Notes: a model not told the origin generated them from the sequence alone. A stretch of 64,000 bases of DNA from Haladaptatus pallidirubidus (GCF_020700235.1 NZ_CP085301.1:3658001-3722000); one strand, 5' to 3'; shown: positions 33,459 to 42,324, counted from the stretch's first letter. Translations and numbers: made by a program.

Positions 33459-34225
33459 ATCGACGCCTCGTCCTCGCATTCGGTCTGTTCGCTCTTCTCG
33501 CCATCAGCGCGGGCTGTACGTCGATTTTCGGCTCCGGAAGCATAAGCGACGACCAACTCGGGAAAGAGGCGTCGTACGACTGGAACACGGAGCAGAACGT
33601 CACCTACAACGTGACCAGCGACCAGTACCGAGCTATCTACGAGATGGACGGGAAGACGACGCTCGAAATTCACCAGGAAGAGGCGCTCGGCGAGCGCGCA
33701 CCCGTCGAAATTTCGTCGGTACAGTTTCAGTACCCGAACGGAACGGTCGCAGGACACGAACAGATTCGAGTGAAAAAGACGAAAGAACAGACCATCATCA
33801 CGCCGCCCCAGGGCGAGGGCAAACTGGCGTACACAGCGCCACGACAGGGGAAGACGTTCGCCGTTCCGACTCATCTGAACGATCAAACCTACGAGGTTAT
33901 CATTCCAAAGGGAATGCGCGTCGATATGTTTCTGTTGAGCGACGTTCGTCCCGGTAGTTACTCGACGGAGATTCAGGACGGGCGCGTCCACGTCATCTGG
34001 GACCAACCGGTTGACGCGGATAACATCTCGGTTCGCTACTACCTCGCTCGTGATAAGTTCCTCTTCGGCGGCGTGGTCGGCATCGCGCTGGTGGCCGGAT
34101 TGGTCGGACTCGCGTACTTCCGACTCCAGATTCGGGAACTCGAACGGAAGCGCGAAGAAATGGGCTTGAACACGGACATCACGGACGACGACTTCGGCGG
34201 CGGGCCGCCGCCAGGAATGCGATAG
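33455..34225 (+). CDS. Membrane-anchored lipoprotein of the DUF5803 type
   Basis: The 256-residue product has a lipoprotein signal peptide (RLVLAFGLFALLAISAGCTS, lipobox Cys at residue 21). A beta-rich extracytoplasmic domain of about 180 residues follows, then a second membrane helix near residues 200-218 (FGGVVGIALVAGLVGLAYF) and a cytoplasmic Pro/Gly tail. Two-ended anchoring is unusual. It is translationally coupled to the DUF2110 gene, so it is coexpressed with transcription factor E. Function is unknown. Confidence 0.78.
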   Translation: MNRRLVLAFGLFALLAISAGCTSIFGSGSISDDQLGKEASYDWNTEQNVTYNVTSDQYRAIYEMDGKTTLEIHQEEALGERAPVEISSVQFQYPNGTVAGHEQIRVKKTKEQTIITPPQGEGKLAYTAPRQGKTFAVPTHLNDQTYEVIIPKGMRVDMFLLSDVRPGSYSTEIQDGRVHVIWDQPVDADNISVRYYLARDKFLFGGVVGIALVAGLVGLAYFRLQIRELERKREEMGLNTDITDDDFGGGPPPGMR

Positions 34226-34318
34226 GCGGGTGTCGGTTGAGGGACGGCGGCGACGAGCGAGAAACGACGGGACGGGAGATGCAGTAGGGCTTTTCTTCAT
34301 CGGGCCACACGATTCGAT

Positions 34319-35005
34319 ATGAAAATCGCGCTGATTTCCGTCGGAGACGAAATTCTTTCCGGCGACACCGTCAACACGAATGCGGCATGGTTGGGCGAGC
34401 GTTTGACCGAGCGCGGCGTCTCGGTCGAACGGGTACACGTCGTCCCCGACCGCGTGGCCGACATCGCCCGCGTGGTGAACGAATCGCTGGCCGAGTACGA
34501 CGCCGTCATCGTGACGGGCGGACTCGGCCCGACGCACGACGATTTGACGATGGAGGGTGTCGCCGCCGCTGTCGGTGTTCCGGTCGAAGAGCACGCGGAG
34601 GCAGTCGAGTGGATAGAGAATCATTCGGACTACTCGCATGCCGACCTCGTTTCCGGGACGACCAATCTCCCGAAAGGGTCCCGAATGCTTCCGAACGAAG
34701 TCGGCGTCGCGCCCGGCGCGGAAATCAAGGACATCTACATCCTTCCTGGCGTGCCGGAGGAGATGAAGGCGATGTTCGAGCTCGTCGCCGACGAGTTCGA
34801 CGGCGATCCGTATTTCAGACAGGTCGTTCCGGCGGACGAACCCGAAAGCGCGCTCATCGACCGATTCGAAGAACTACAGGAACGATTCGACGTGAAAGTG
34901 GGTAGCTATCCGGGCGACCACGTTCGCGTCAAAATCGAGGGGTCGGACGAAGAAATCGTGCAGAGCGCCGCCGGGTGGCTCCGCGAGCGGGTCGAACGAC
35001 CCTGA
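34319..35005 (+). CDS. CinA-like molybdopterin-binding domain protein
   Basis: The 228-residue protein corresponds to the N-terminal COG1058 domain of CinA. It begins ALISVGDEILSGDTVNTNA, contains VTGGLGPTHDDLTMEGVAAA and NEVGVAPGAEI, and shows the LPGVPEEMKAMFE segment. It lacks the C-terminal NMN deamidase domain. Stand-alone CinA domains are common in archaea and may hydrolyse ADP-ribose or related nucleotides; a role in molybdopterin chemistry is not established. Transcribed alone. Confidence 0.85.
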   Translation: MKIALISVGDEILSGDTVNTNAAWLGERLTERGVSVERVHVVPDRVADIARVVNESLAEYDAVIVTGGLGPTHDDLTMEGVAAAVGVPVEEHAEAVEWIENHSDYSHADLVSGTTNLPKGSRMLPNEVGVAPGAEIKDIYILPGVPEEMKAMFELVADEFDGDPYFRQVVPADEPESALIDRFEELQERFDVKVGSYPGDHVRVKIEGSDEEIVQSAAGWLRERVERP

Positions 35006-35020
35006 AAACGGTTCGTTCGT

Positions 35021-35140
35021 CTATCGATAGAAGTACGCCATCCACGCGGCGACCGAGCCGATTGCGGCGACGAGAACGGCGATGCTGACGGCTTCGGTGG
35101 GAAACGTTGCGAGCGGAGCGAGGTCTGCGACTGGAATCAT
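35021..35140 (-). CDS. 39-residue single-helix membrane protein
   Basis: The frame encodes MIPVADLAPLATFPTEAVSI followed by a hydrophobic helix (VLVAAIGSVAAWMAYFYR). CTTAAGAG at 35162-35169 is about 26 nt upstream of the ATG on this strand, consistent with a leaderless gene. The topology (short outer N-terminus, one helix, Tyr-Arg end) looks genuine. The family is not recognised. It converges with the CinA-like gene. Confidence 0.5.
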   Translation of the reverse strand: MIPVADLAPLATFPTEAVSIAVLVAAIGSVAAWMAYFYR

Positions 35141-35527
35141 GTGCGGCGGTTGTCGGCGCTCTCTCTTAAGGTTTGAGAACTGTCCTCAGGACTGCTCGAT
35201 TCGTCCCGATTTGTACTTACGATTATTTATGACGGCTATAAATAGTTTACCAGTACGCTCGATATATTTGCCATTTTGCAGGAGTACAAAACAGGCCCGT
35301 TAACGGCTGCGTTCGTTGCAGTCGGGCACTCGGTTTCTATCTCAGCGGACAATTCGATTATCCGCTGGCAACTGCGGAAGGATTTCTTGCGCTCGGATTC
35401 TTCTGGCCGCTTTTTTACTGTTACCGGCGGACTTCTGCCGCGGCGTAATTCGAGACGAATCGAACGCTTTCGCGAAAGCCACTACACTTATTGAAACGCT
35501 TGCTGGATTCGATTGCGGTGGGGAACG
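35141..35527. other. Intergenic region before the Mn-catalase gene
   Basis: This region of about 390 bases includes an AT-rich part near 35220-35275 and a 14-bp palindrome at 35466-35479. A TATA-like ACTTATTG lies at 35486-35493. No convincing gene is present. Confidence 0.5.
35466..35479. promoter_or_regulatory. Perfect 14-bp palindrome upstream of the Mn-catalase gene
   Basis: GCTTTCGCGAAAGC is fully self-complementary and ends 6 bases before the TATA-like ACTTATTG, at the position of the BRE. It could be the operator of an oxidative-stress or metal regulator controlling the catalase. Binding is inferred from symmetry and position only. Confidence 0.4.
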
Positions 35528-36376
35528 ATGTTTTACCACGACAATGGGAAACTCCAGTACACAGTCGAAGTAGAGGAACCGAACCCGGAGTTTGCGAAGA
35601 TGCTCCAGCAGGCCATCGGCGGCGTGGAGGGGGAGATGCGGGTAGCACTGCAGTACCTGTTTCAGGCGTGGGCGCTTCCGCAGAAACACAGCGAATACCG
35701 CCACGCGCTGTTGGAAACCGCCGCGGAGGAACTCGGACACATAGAAATGCTGGCGACGGCGGTTGCGAAGAATCTCGAAGGTGCGCCGGTCGAACTGCGC
35801 AATCAGATGGGACAGGACAACGCCGTCTCGGCGGCGATGAACGGGATGCAACCCCGACAGGTGCTTTCGTCCGGCCTGCACGCGATGCCCGTCGATAGCA
35901 ACGGTGTCCCGTTCAACGGAAGTTGTATCGTCGCGAGCGGCAACCTCGTGGCGGACATGTACGCCAACGTGATGGCCGAATCGACCGGACGACTGCTCGC
36001 CACGCGACTGTGGGAGATGACCGATGACGACGGGATGAAGGACATGCTGTCGTACCTCATCGCGCGGGACACGATGCACCAGAATCAGTGGCTCGCGCTT
36101 CTACAGGATTTGGGCGACCCGGAAGACATGTTCGACCACCTGCCGGTTCCGGACAGTTTCCCGGACGAGATGGAACATCAGGAGTTCAACTACTCGTTCA
36201 TGTCCACCGACATCAACGAACCGGACGACCCCCAACAGCCGTGGACACAGGGTGAATCGGTGGACGGCGAAGGGTCGTTTTCGTTCATCCGAGAACAAAA
36301 CCTCGACGGAATGGAACCGGACCTCCAACCGCCGAACGAGAAGGCGCACAACGAAGTGAAAGAGAGCGACGACTAA
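35528..36376 (+). CDS. Manganese catalase
   Basis: The 282-residue ferritin-like protein shows the di-manganese site: GGVEGEMRVALQYLFQAW, TAAEELGHIEMLATAVA, MAESTGRLLATRLWEMTDD and YLIARDTMHQNQWL supply Glu and His ligands. It disproportionates hydrogen peroxide. The C-terminal 60 residues are acidic and extended, as in haloarchaeal homologs. ATG 35528 is chosen because MFYHDNGKLQY matches the family start. A palindromic operator-like site lies just upstream of the TATA box. Confidence 0.93.
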   Translation: MFYHDNGKLQYTVEVEEPNPEFAKMLQQAIGGVEGEMRVALQYLFQAWALPQKHSEYRHALLETAAEELGHIEMLATAVAKNLEGAPVELRNQMGQDNAVSAAMNGMQPRQVLSSGLHAMPVDSNGVPFNGSCIVASGNLVADMYANVMAESTGRLLATRLWEMTDDDGMKDMLSYLIARDTMHQNQWLALLQDLGDPEDMFDHLPVPDSFPDEMEHQEFNYSFMSTDINEPDDPQQPWTQGESVDGEGSFSFIREQNLDGMEPDLQPPNEKAHNEVKESDD

Positions 36377-36443
36377 CGGGCGAGACAGGACCTATTTCGC
36401 CACTGCCCACACGCCTTTTATTCGCGCCGCCCAACCCACAGCC

Positions 36444-37520
36444 ATGCGAATCGGCGTGGTCGTCAATCCCATCGCTGGCATGGGTGGGCGAGTCGGCCTG
36501 AAGGGAACAGACGGAAAAGTCGCGCAAGCGCGGGAGCGCGGGGCAAAACAACGCGCGCCGGACAGGGCGGAGGCCGCCCTGTCCGCGCTCAAGGAACGGG
36601 CCCCCGAGGCAGAAATCCTGACCTACGCCGACGAGATGGGTGCCGAAGAAGCACGACGCGCTGGATTCGACCCGGAAATCGTCGGCGAACCGTCGAAGGA
36701 CGACGGGGAGAACGAAACGAGCGCAGAGGACACCCGCGAGGCGGTTCGCCGACTCGCGGCGGAAAACGTCGATTTAATTCTGTTCGTCGGCGGGGACGGA
36801 ACCGCGGTCGATGTCGCCGAAACGCTCTCGGAGACGGATGCGGAAATCCCGATGCTCGGCGTGCCCGCCGGGGTGAAAATATACTCGTCCGTGTTCGCGG
36901 TTACGCCAGAGGCGGCGGGGCGAGTCGCCGCCGGATTCGACCGCACGGAGGAGCGCGAGGTGAACGACATCGACGAGGACGCCTACCGCGAGGGCGAGGT
37001 TCGTGCCGAACTGCGAGCGATTGCGCGCGTTCCCGTGGCGGAATCGCTCCAATCGAGCAAACAACTCGGCGGCGGAACCGTCGAAAGCCTCGCCGCCGGG
37101 GTCGCCGACGAAGTCGAGGACGGCGCAACCTACGTTCTCGGGCCGGGAAGCACCGTCGGGGCGATAAAATCCCAACTCGGATTCAACGGGTCGCCACTCG
37201 GCGTGGACGTGTGGCGCGACGGCGAGGTACTGACCCGCGACGCCAGCGAAACGGAAATCCTGTCCGCCCTCGGGGAGCGAAACGTAATCATTGTCTCGCC
37301 GATTGGCGGGCAGGGATTTATCTTCGGGCGGGGAAACCACCAGATTTCGCCCGCCGTGATTCGCCAGTCCGGGGTAGAAGTCGTCGCCTCGAAGACGAAA
37401 CTCGACGACATCGGCGTCCTACACGTCGATACCGGTGACGAATCCGCGAACGAATCTCTGCGCGGATGGCGAAAGGTACGCGTCGGACGGTTCGAACGTC
37501 GGATGATGAAAGTCGAATGA
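36444..37520 (+). CDS. ATP-NAD kinase family protein (AcoX-like)
   Basis: The 358-residue protein has an NAD-kinase-like N-terminal domain. VVVNPIAGMGGRVGLKGTDG is at the start and LILFVGGDGTAVDVAE near residue 116 provides the GGDGT phosphate-binding motif. GPGSTVGAIKSQLG and VVSPIGGQGFIFGRGNHQIS follow. This longer ATP-NAD kinase/AcoX branch is distinct from NadK. It may phosphorylate NAD(H) or another nucleotide; the true substrate is uncertain. Transcribed alone. Confidence 0.85.
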   Translation: MRIGVVVNPIAGMGGRVGLKGTDGKVAQARERGAKQRAPDRAEAALSALKERAPEAEILTYADEMGAEEARRAGFDPEIVGEPSKDDGENETSAEDTREAVRRLAAENVDLILFVGGDGTAVDVAETLSETDAEIPMLGVPAGVKIYSSVFAVTPEAAGRVAAGFDRTEEREVNDIDEDAYREGEVRAELRAIARVPVAESLQSSKQLGGGTVESLAAGVADEVEDGATYVLGPGSTVGAIKSQLGFNGSPLGVDVWRDGEVLTRDASETEILSALGERNVIIVSPIGGQGFIFGRGNHQISPAVIRQSGVEVVASKTKLDDIGVLHVDTGDESANESLRGWRKVRVGRFERRMMKVE

Positions 37521-37607
37521 ATTTTTAATCTCTCCGCGTGAATGTACGAATCAAGACAGTTGTTGGCATATGGCGACATTTAAGGTTTGGTGGAGAAATT
37601 AAAGGAC

Positions 37608-38636
37608 ATGGAAACACGGAAGGTTCAGCGATTGGGGCCATCGACGTTGGCGATGACCCTTCCCGCGGAGTGGGCACAGGAACACGGAGTCGAAAAGGGC
37701 GACGAAGTGTCTCTTCGAATCAGCGGAAAAGGGTCGCTCACCGTTCTGCCGGAGTCCGCCCACGACGACGAGGCGGAAGCGACGATTCACACGGAACAGT
37801 TGGACGCTGGCGCGGTCGAGCGCGCAATCGTCGCGCAGTACGTTCTCGGGCGACGCGTCATCCACGTCGTCAGCGAAGACACGCTCGAAAGCAGCCACAT
37901 CAACGCCGTTTACAAGGCTGAAACGCAGTTGATGGGACTCGGCGTCATCGAGGAGACGCCCGAAAGCATCGCCATCCGATGTTCGGTTGACCCGGAGGAT
38001 TTCGACTTGGACAACCTGCTGGAGCGACTGGAGAACACGGGCAGCACCATGCGCGGCGAGGCGGTAAAGGCGCTGGCCCACGGTAACCCAGACCTCGCAC
38101 AGCGGGCGTTGAACCGCGAGCGACAAGCGAACAAGATTTTCGTCCTCCTCCTTCGTCTCATTTTCACGGCGCACGAAAACCCGACGCTCGCTCGCGCAGT
38201 CGGATTGGACAGCGGTTTCCCGCTCATCGGTTATCGCTCGATTGCGAAAAATCTCGAACTGACCGCGGACAACGCCGAGGATATCGCGGACATCGTCCTC
38301 GAAGCGAACGGGCATACGCTCGAAGTCGATACTGGCACGATGCGGCGAATCCGCGAGTTCACCGACCAGGTGGATGATATGACCGCGCTGGCGGTACAGG
38401 CCGCGGTCGAGCGGGACTACGATATGACGCTCGAAGTTCGGCGGAAGTTCCACGAACTCGGGGACCGGGAATCGGACATCCTCTCCGACCTCCCCGAAAT
38501 GTCGAACGACGACCTCCTGCAAGTTCGGGACGTGCTCGTCAGTCTCCAGCAGACCGCCCAGTACGCCATGCGAAATGCGGAAATCGCGGCGAATTTGGCG
38601 CTGAACGAAGAGAGCGAACACACGACTATCAATTGA
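37608..38636 (+). CDS. AbrB-PhoU fusion regulator
   Basis: The 342-residue protein starts with an AbrB/SpoVT-type swapped-hairpin DNA-binding domain (METRKVQRLGPSTLAMTLPA, EKGDEVSLR). Two PhoU-like helical repeats follow in residues about 120-330. Archaeal proteins of this type are implicated in phosphate control, but no pst genes are in the window. ATTTAAGG at 37578-37585 lies about 27 nt before the ATG at 37608, so a leaderless start is likely. A T-run near 38652-38658 may end transcription. Confidence 0.88.
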   Translation: METRKVQRLGPSTLAMTLPAEWAQEHGVEKGDEVSLRISGKGSLTVLPESAHDDEAEATIHTEQLDAGAVERAIVAQYVLGRRVIHVVSEDTLESSHINAVYKAETQLMGLGVIEETPESIAIRCSVDPEDFDLDNLLERLENTGSTMRGEAVKALAHGNPDLAQRALNRERQANKIFVLLLRLIFTAHENPTLARAVGLDSGFPLIGYRSIAKNLELTADNAEDIADIVLEANGHTLEVDTGTMRRIREFTDQVDDMTALAVQAAVERDYDMTLEVRRKFHELGDRESDILSDLPEMSNDDLLQVRDVLVSLQQTAQYAMRNAEIAANLALNEESEHTTIN

Positions 38637-38690
38637 ACGCTGTGTGGTGACTCGTTTTTTGCCGATTGTTTCGATGAGTGGAACGAGTTT

Positions 38691-39176
38691 TCAGTCTGCT
38701 CCCACCTCGGCGTTTCCGTCGGACCCACCGACACCGGATTCTTCGGCCTCCTTTTCCGCGGTCAGCGGATTGTGCAGGGAAATCCGGCACGGGAAGTCGG
38801 GATGCTCCGCGAAGTGACGAACCAGCAGGTGTCGGCGAGACCCCGTGATTCCGGTTCGCCCCACGTCTTCCGCGGAAAATTCGTCCGGCAGGCGGTCGAA
38901 CAGTCGTGCCATCGCATCGAAGCTTTGGAACACCTTGGCGTTCCCTGCCGAGTCGGCACCTCTCCGAGACACCTCGTAGCTCCCGTCCTCGCGGAAGGTT
39001 CCCGCGGTGCGGAAGAACTCTTGGCGCTCCGTCAACGCATCGCCGACGGCGTCTTGCAGTTGCGTCGCTGTTTCGCGCGACAGTTCGTAGTCCTGTCCGT
39101 CGATGGCCAGTACAATCGATTCACCGTCTCTCGTTGCCGTTACAGCACTCTCATCGCCCGAGAAGAACTCGACCAG
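38691..39176 (-). CDS. Conserved haloarchaeal protein with no standard start codon in frame
   Basis: The frame encodes a coherent acidic protein: GESIVLAIDGQDYELSRETA, ALTERQEFFRTAGTFRED, SRRGADSAGNAKVFQSF, RRHLLVRHFAEHPDFPCRI. The pattern is that of a small haloarchaeal family of unknown function. The coding signal clearly extends upstream to about 39188, but there is no ATG, GTG or TTG in frame before the TTG at 39035, which would delete conserved sequence. ATATAAAAA at 39219-39227 is a good TATA box. The end given is a CTG at 39176; a 5' frameshift is the other explanation. Confidence 0.6.
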   Translation of the reverse strand: MVEFFSGDESAVTATRDGESIVLAIDGQDYELSRETATQLQDAVGDALTERQEFFRTAGTFREDGSYEVSRRGADSAGNAKVFQSFDAMARLFDRLPDEFSAEDVGRTGITGSRRHLLVRHFAEHPDFPCRISLHNPLTAEKEAEESGVGGSDGNAEVGAD

Positions 39177-39284
39177 GAGAGTGAGTACTCCGTGGCATAC
39201 GCAGACATGGTTGGGCCAATATAAAAACTCTGTCGGTGGCGGGAATATTCAGCGATGGTCGGTTCTTCAGTACTGGTCGGCGCG

Positions 39285-40469
39285 TCAGCGACCGTCAAAC
39301 AATTCGACAGCGAGCAGTGTTCCGAGGAGTCCGCCGTCGTCCGTGGTCGTCTCGTCGTCGGTCTCCACGGTGGTGGTTCCGTCACCTGATTCCGAAGTCG
39401 GCGTCGTCCCGGTCGTTTCCTCGACGGTTTCCGTTTCGTCGGTCGGTTCACCGTCAGTCGTCTTCCTGGTCGTCGAACCGGGCGCAGGATTCACGTCGTC
39501 CAACGCACCCTCCGCCGAGTCGTTCTGGAAGATTTCCGTTTCGATCTGTCGCTCGTAGGTCATCGAGCGAAGCGGCACGCGAACCGTGTCGCCGGTCGGT
39601 AGGTCGATTTTCGCGTGGAACTCGATTTGCAGCTCAGTCACTTGGTCGTTTTCGAGGTGACTCACCCACCAGTCGTCGAGTTGCTGGTTCCGGATGTTTG
39701 CTTGCAATCGAAGCGTTTTTTCGGATTTCGCCGGGATCGTGTACGGCTGTGCGGTCGTTCCGTTCCCAACCGGAACGTCGTTCATCGTCATCTCGTAGCC
39801 GATTTCCGAAATCGTGTAGGGGATCGATTTTGGGTTGTACGCCCGCATTCGCAGTTGAATCGGTGTCCGTTCCTGTGTCACTGAACCCCAATTCGCGCCC
39901 GTCTCGTTCACGTACAATACCGGGTCGGAGACAAACGGGGCGCTCGCGTTCACCGGGCGCGTTTCGGTCGAGTTGAACTGCCCGATAATGTCCGTCTCGA
40001 TTTCGTCCTCGTACGGCACGCGTACGGAGCGACCGACGGCGGACGAGCGAACCTCGGACTGAATCCGGAGCGTCGTCTGTTCGTCGTTCCGGATGTGAGT
40101 GACCCACCACGCCGGAATCTTTCGATTCTGCATCTGCGTCGAGAACCCGAGCGTCGTCTCCCCCCGGTCGAGCGCGATATTCGAGCGGTGGCCGCTCGCC
40201 ATCTCCACGTCGTTCATCTCGACGGTGTAGTCAACCGAAGTGTTGCCGACCTGAACGCTGAATGGATTCGGGTTGTCCACGACGAGCGCCGTTCCGATTT
40301 CCGTTCGTTCGTTCGTTACGTCGCCGAACTCGTTGTCCACGCCGGAGACGCGCGGTGCGCCGAGAACGCCGGTAAACACCGCGCCCCCGACGAGTACGAC
40401 GACGAAAAACAGGGCGAGAAATCCTCGCTTTCCAACCGGTAATACCGACTTGAGTTTCTCCGCGACCAT
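39285..40469 (-). CDS. Membrane-anchored protein with two LEA14/WHy-type domains
   Basis: The 394-residue protein has an N-terminal membrane helix (residues about 15-38). Two beta-sandwich repeats follow, each with the NP motif of LEA14/WHy domains (VVDNPNPFSVQVG near 62-74, RAYNPKSIPYTIS near 207-219). Each repeat also contains a WWV(T/S)H element (AWWVTHIRND, DDWWVSHLEND). The C-terminal 60 residues are Thr/Glu/Asp-rich and probably disordered or glycosylated. LEA14-like proteins are tied to desiccation tolerance. No operon partners. Confidence 0.8.
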   Translation of the reverse strand: MVAEKLKSVLPVGKRGFLALFFVVVLVGGAVFTGVLGAPRVSGVDNEFGDVTNERTEIGTALVVDNPNPFSVQVGNTSVDYTVEMNDVEMASGHRSNIALDRGETTLGFSTQMQNRKIPAWWVTHIRNDEQTTLRIQSEVRSSAVGRSVRVPYEDEIETDIIGQFNSTETRPVNASAPFVSDPVLYVNETGANWGSVTQERTPIQLRMRAYNPKSIPYTISEIGYEMTMNDVPVGNGTTAQPYTIPAKSEKTLRLQANIRNQQLDDWWVSHLENDQVTELQIEFHAKIDLPTGDTVRVPLRSMTYERQIETEIFQNDSAEGALDDVNPAPGSTTRKTTDGEPTDETETVEETTGTTPTSESGDGTTTVETDDETTTDDGGLLGTLLAVELFDGR

Positions 40470-40579
40470 ATGCGGTTCCTGCGGAGTGACACCAAAAACT
40501 TCCCGACTTGTCTCTCTGTCAATAACGGAATTGCACGCGAGTAGAATGAACTAAGTCAGCCCTCCCGCAAAGAGGACAT

Positions 40580-40768
40580 ATGGCAGGAAATCAGGTAGTT
40601 TCGACGGATATGGGTGTTGGTCTCTCCGTGCTGTTCACGCTCGTCGCGTTTGTGTGTGCGGGGGTAACATTTGTCACACCGGGGACGGAAACCGCCGCAT
40701 GGGGTTTCGCCGCGGCCATCATCGCCGGTATCCTCGCAGTATCCGCGAGCCACGCCTACTCGAACTGA
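40580..40768 (+). CDS. Small two-helix membrane protein
   Basis: This 62-residue protein contains two hydrophobic helices (about residues 13-33 and 39-57) with SVLFTLVAFVCAGVTFV and AAWGFAAAIIAGILAVSASH. AGAGG lies 6 nt before the ATG. It looks like a conserved haloarchaeal small membrane protein, but I cannot name its role. Confidence 0.7.
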   Translation: MAGNQVVSTDMGVGLSVLFTLVAFVCAGVTFVTPGTETAAWGFAAAIIAGILAVSASHAYSN

Positions 40769-40835
40769 CGCGAAATCAGCACTTGTTCTGTAGGGGATAA
40801 TGGTTAAGGCCATCTGGCACGTATTGGTGGTGAGG

Positions 40836-41060
40836 ATGACTGAGTTCACCAACGAGGAACAGCGTATCCTCGAATTCCTACGCGACAGCGTGTCGGGCGG
40901 TGAGCGCTATTTCCGCGCGAAAAACATCGCCAAACACCTCGGCCTCTCATCCAAGCAGGTGGGGTCTCGGCTGCCGAAACTTGCCGAGAAGTCCGACGAC
41001 GTAGACATCGAGAAATGGGGGCGCGCTCGTTCGACGACGTGGAAAGTTAGCCCGAACTAA
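40836..41060 (+). CDS. Small winged-helix protein (DUF7123-like)
   Basis: The 74-residue protein is a single helix-turn-helix domain: FTNEEQRILEFLRDSV, RYFRAKNIAKHLGLSSKQVGSRLPKL and a short wing ARSTTWKVS. It may bind DNA or RNA. ATG 40836 is selected as it has GGTGAGG just upstream and a TTAAGG element about 30 nt away. It is often found as a single small gene in haloarchaea. Confidence 0.75.
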   Translation: MTEFTNEEQRILEFLRDSVSGGERYFRAKNIAKHLGLSSKQVGSRLPKLAEKSDDVDIEKWGRARSTTWKVSPN

Positions 41061-41098
41061 GTGGCTGGCTTTTTACCACCACAGCCCAATTCTAGCGT

Positions 41099-41527
41099 AT
41101 GACTGTCCGGGTAGAGCGGACGTTCGAACTCTCGGTTCCTCCCGAGGACGTGTGGGAGTTCCTCGCCGACCCGAAGCGCCGAGCCAGTGCTATCAGCGTC
41201 GTCGCGGACTACGACGCGCACGAAGGCCATCGCGCGACGTGGCACATCGAACTTCCAATCCCGTTCGTGAACAAAACGATTCCAGTGGAGACGGAGGATG
41301 TTGCGCGCGAGGAACCGCGATACGTAAAGTTCGTCGGGCGCTCGTCGGCCCTTCGCGTTACCGGTGAGCACGAAATCGAACCGACGGGAAAGGGGTGTCG
41401 GCTCATCAACCGCTTCGTCGTCGATGGGCGCGTTCCCGGTATCGAACGCTACTTCAAGAAACATTTGGACGACGAACTGCAAAACTTAGAAGAAAAACTT
41501 CGTGAGGAGGTTGGCGTAACCACATGA
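41099..41527 (+). CDS. SRPBCC/CoxG-like lipid- or ligand-binding protein
   Basis: The 142-residue protein has the START/SRPBCC fold. The N-terminal RVERTFELSVPPEDVWEFLADP is the family hallmark, and the C-terminal helix RYFKKHLDDELQNLEEKLRE closes the cavity. It probably binds a hydrophobic ligand. Its stop overlaps the ATG of the downstream nitrilase-family gene (ATGA, 41524-41527), so the two are coexpressed. Confidence 0.85.
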   Translation: MTVRVERTFELSVPPEDVWEFLADPKRRASAISVVADYDAHEGHRATWHIELPIPFVNKTIPVETEDVAREEPRYVKFVGRSSALRVTGEHEIEPTGKGCRLINRFVVDGRVPGIERYFKKHLDDELQNLEEKLREEVGVTT

Positions 41528-42324
41528 GGCTCGCGCTCGCACAAATCGAAATCGAGGGCGGCGATGTCGAGTCGAACCGCAAGCGCGCCGCGGACGCCAT
41601 CGAATCCGCGGCGGAACGGGACGCCGACCTCGTTTCCCTCCCCGAGATTTTCAACGTCGGCTACTTCGCGTTCGAAACCTACCAGCGAAACGCGGAGGCG
41701 CTCGACGGTCCGACGCTCACACAAATCAGTTCCCTCGCGGACGAACACGATATTGGCGTCCTCGCGGGGAGCATCGTCGAAGATCTGTCCTTAACGGACG
41801 GCGAGACCCCCGCCGAAGAGGGGCTTGCGAACACTTCCGTCTTTTTCGACCGTGACGGAAACCGGCGAGCGGTGTACCGGAAACACCACCTGTTCGGCTA
41901 CGAATCCGCCGAAGCCGAGATGTTGGTTCCCGGCGAATCGCTCGGTATCGTCGAGTTCGAGGACGTAACTATCGGAATGACGACCTGCTACGACCTGCGT
42001 TTTCCCGAACTGTACCGCGATATTGCGGAGGCGGGCGCAACCCTCGTCCTCGTTCCGAGCGCCTGGCCCTACCCTCGCGTCGAGCACTGGAAAGTGCTCT
42101 CTCGGGCGCGGGCCATCGAAAATCAGTGCTTCCTCGCCACCGTCAACGGCTCCGGTTCCTACGAGGACGCGACTCTCCTCGGTCGTTCCACGGTGTACGA
42201 CCCGTGGGGAACACCGCTTGCGAGTACGGGTGACGAACCGGAAATCGTCGTCAGGGACATCGACCCGACGCGCGTTTCGAAGATTCGGGAAGAGTTCCCG
42301 GCGTGGCACGATAGACGTCGCTAG
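41524..42324 (+). CDS. Carbon-nitrogen hydrolase (nitrilase superfamily)
   Basis: The 266-residue enzyme has the Glu-Lys-Cys triad: Glu in VSLPEIFNVGYFAF, Lys in YRKHHLFGYES and Cys in GMTTCYDLRFPELYR. It is closest in pattern to omega-amidase/Nit2-like amidases. It hydrolyses an amide or a deaminated glutathione-like compound; the substrate is not defined. Coupled to the SRPBCC gene by a 4-base overlap. Confidence 0.9.
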   Translation: MRLALAQIEIEGGDVESNRKRAADAIESAAERDADLVSLPEIFNVGYFAFETYQRNAEALDGPTLTQISSLADEHDIGVLAGSIVEDLSLTDGETPAEEGLANTSVFFDRDGNRRAVYRKHHLFGYESAEAEMLVPGESLGIVEFEDVTIGMTTCYDLRFPELYRDIAEAGATLVLVPSAWPYPRVEHWKVLSRARAIENQCFLATVNGSGSYEDATLLGRSTVYDPWGTPLASTGDEPEIVVRDIDPTRVSKIREEFPAWHDRRR

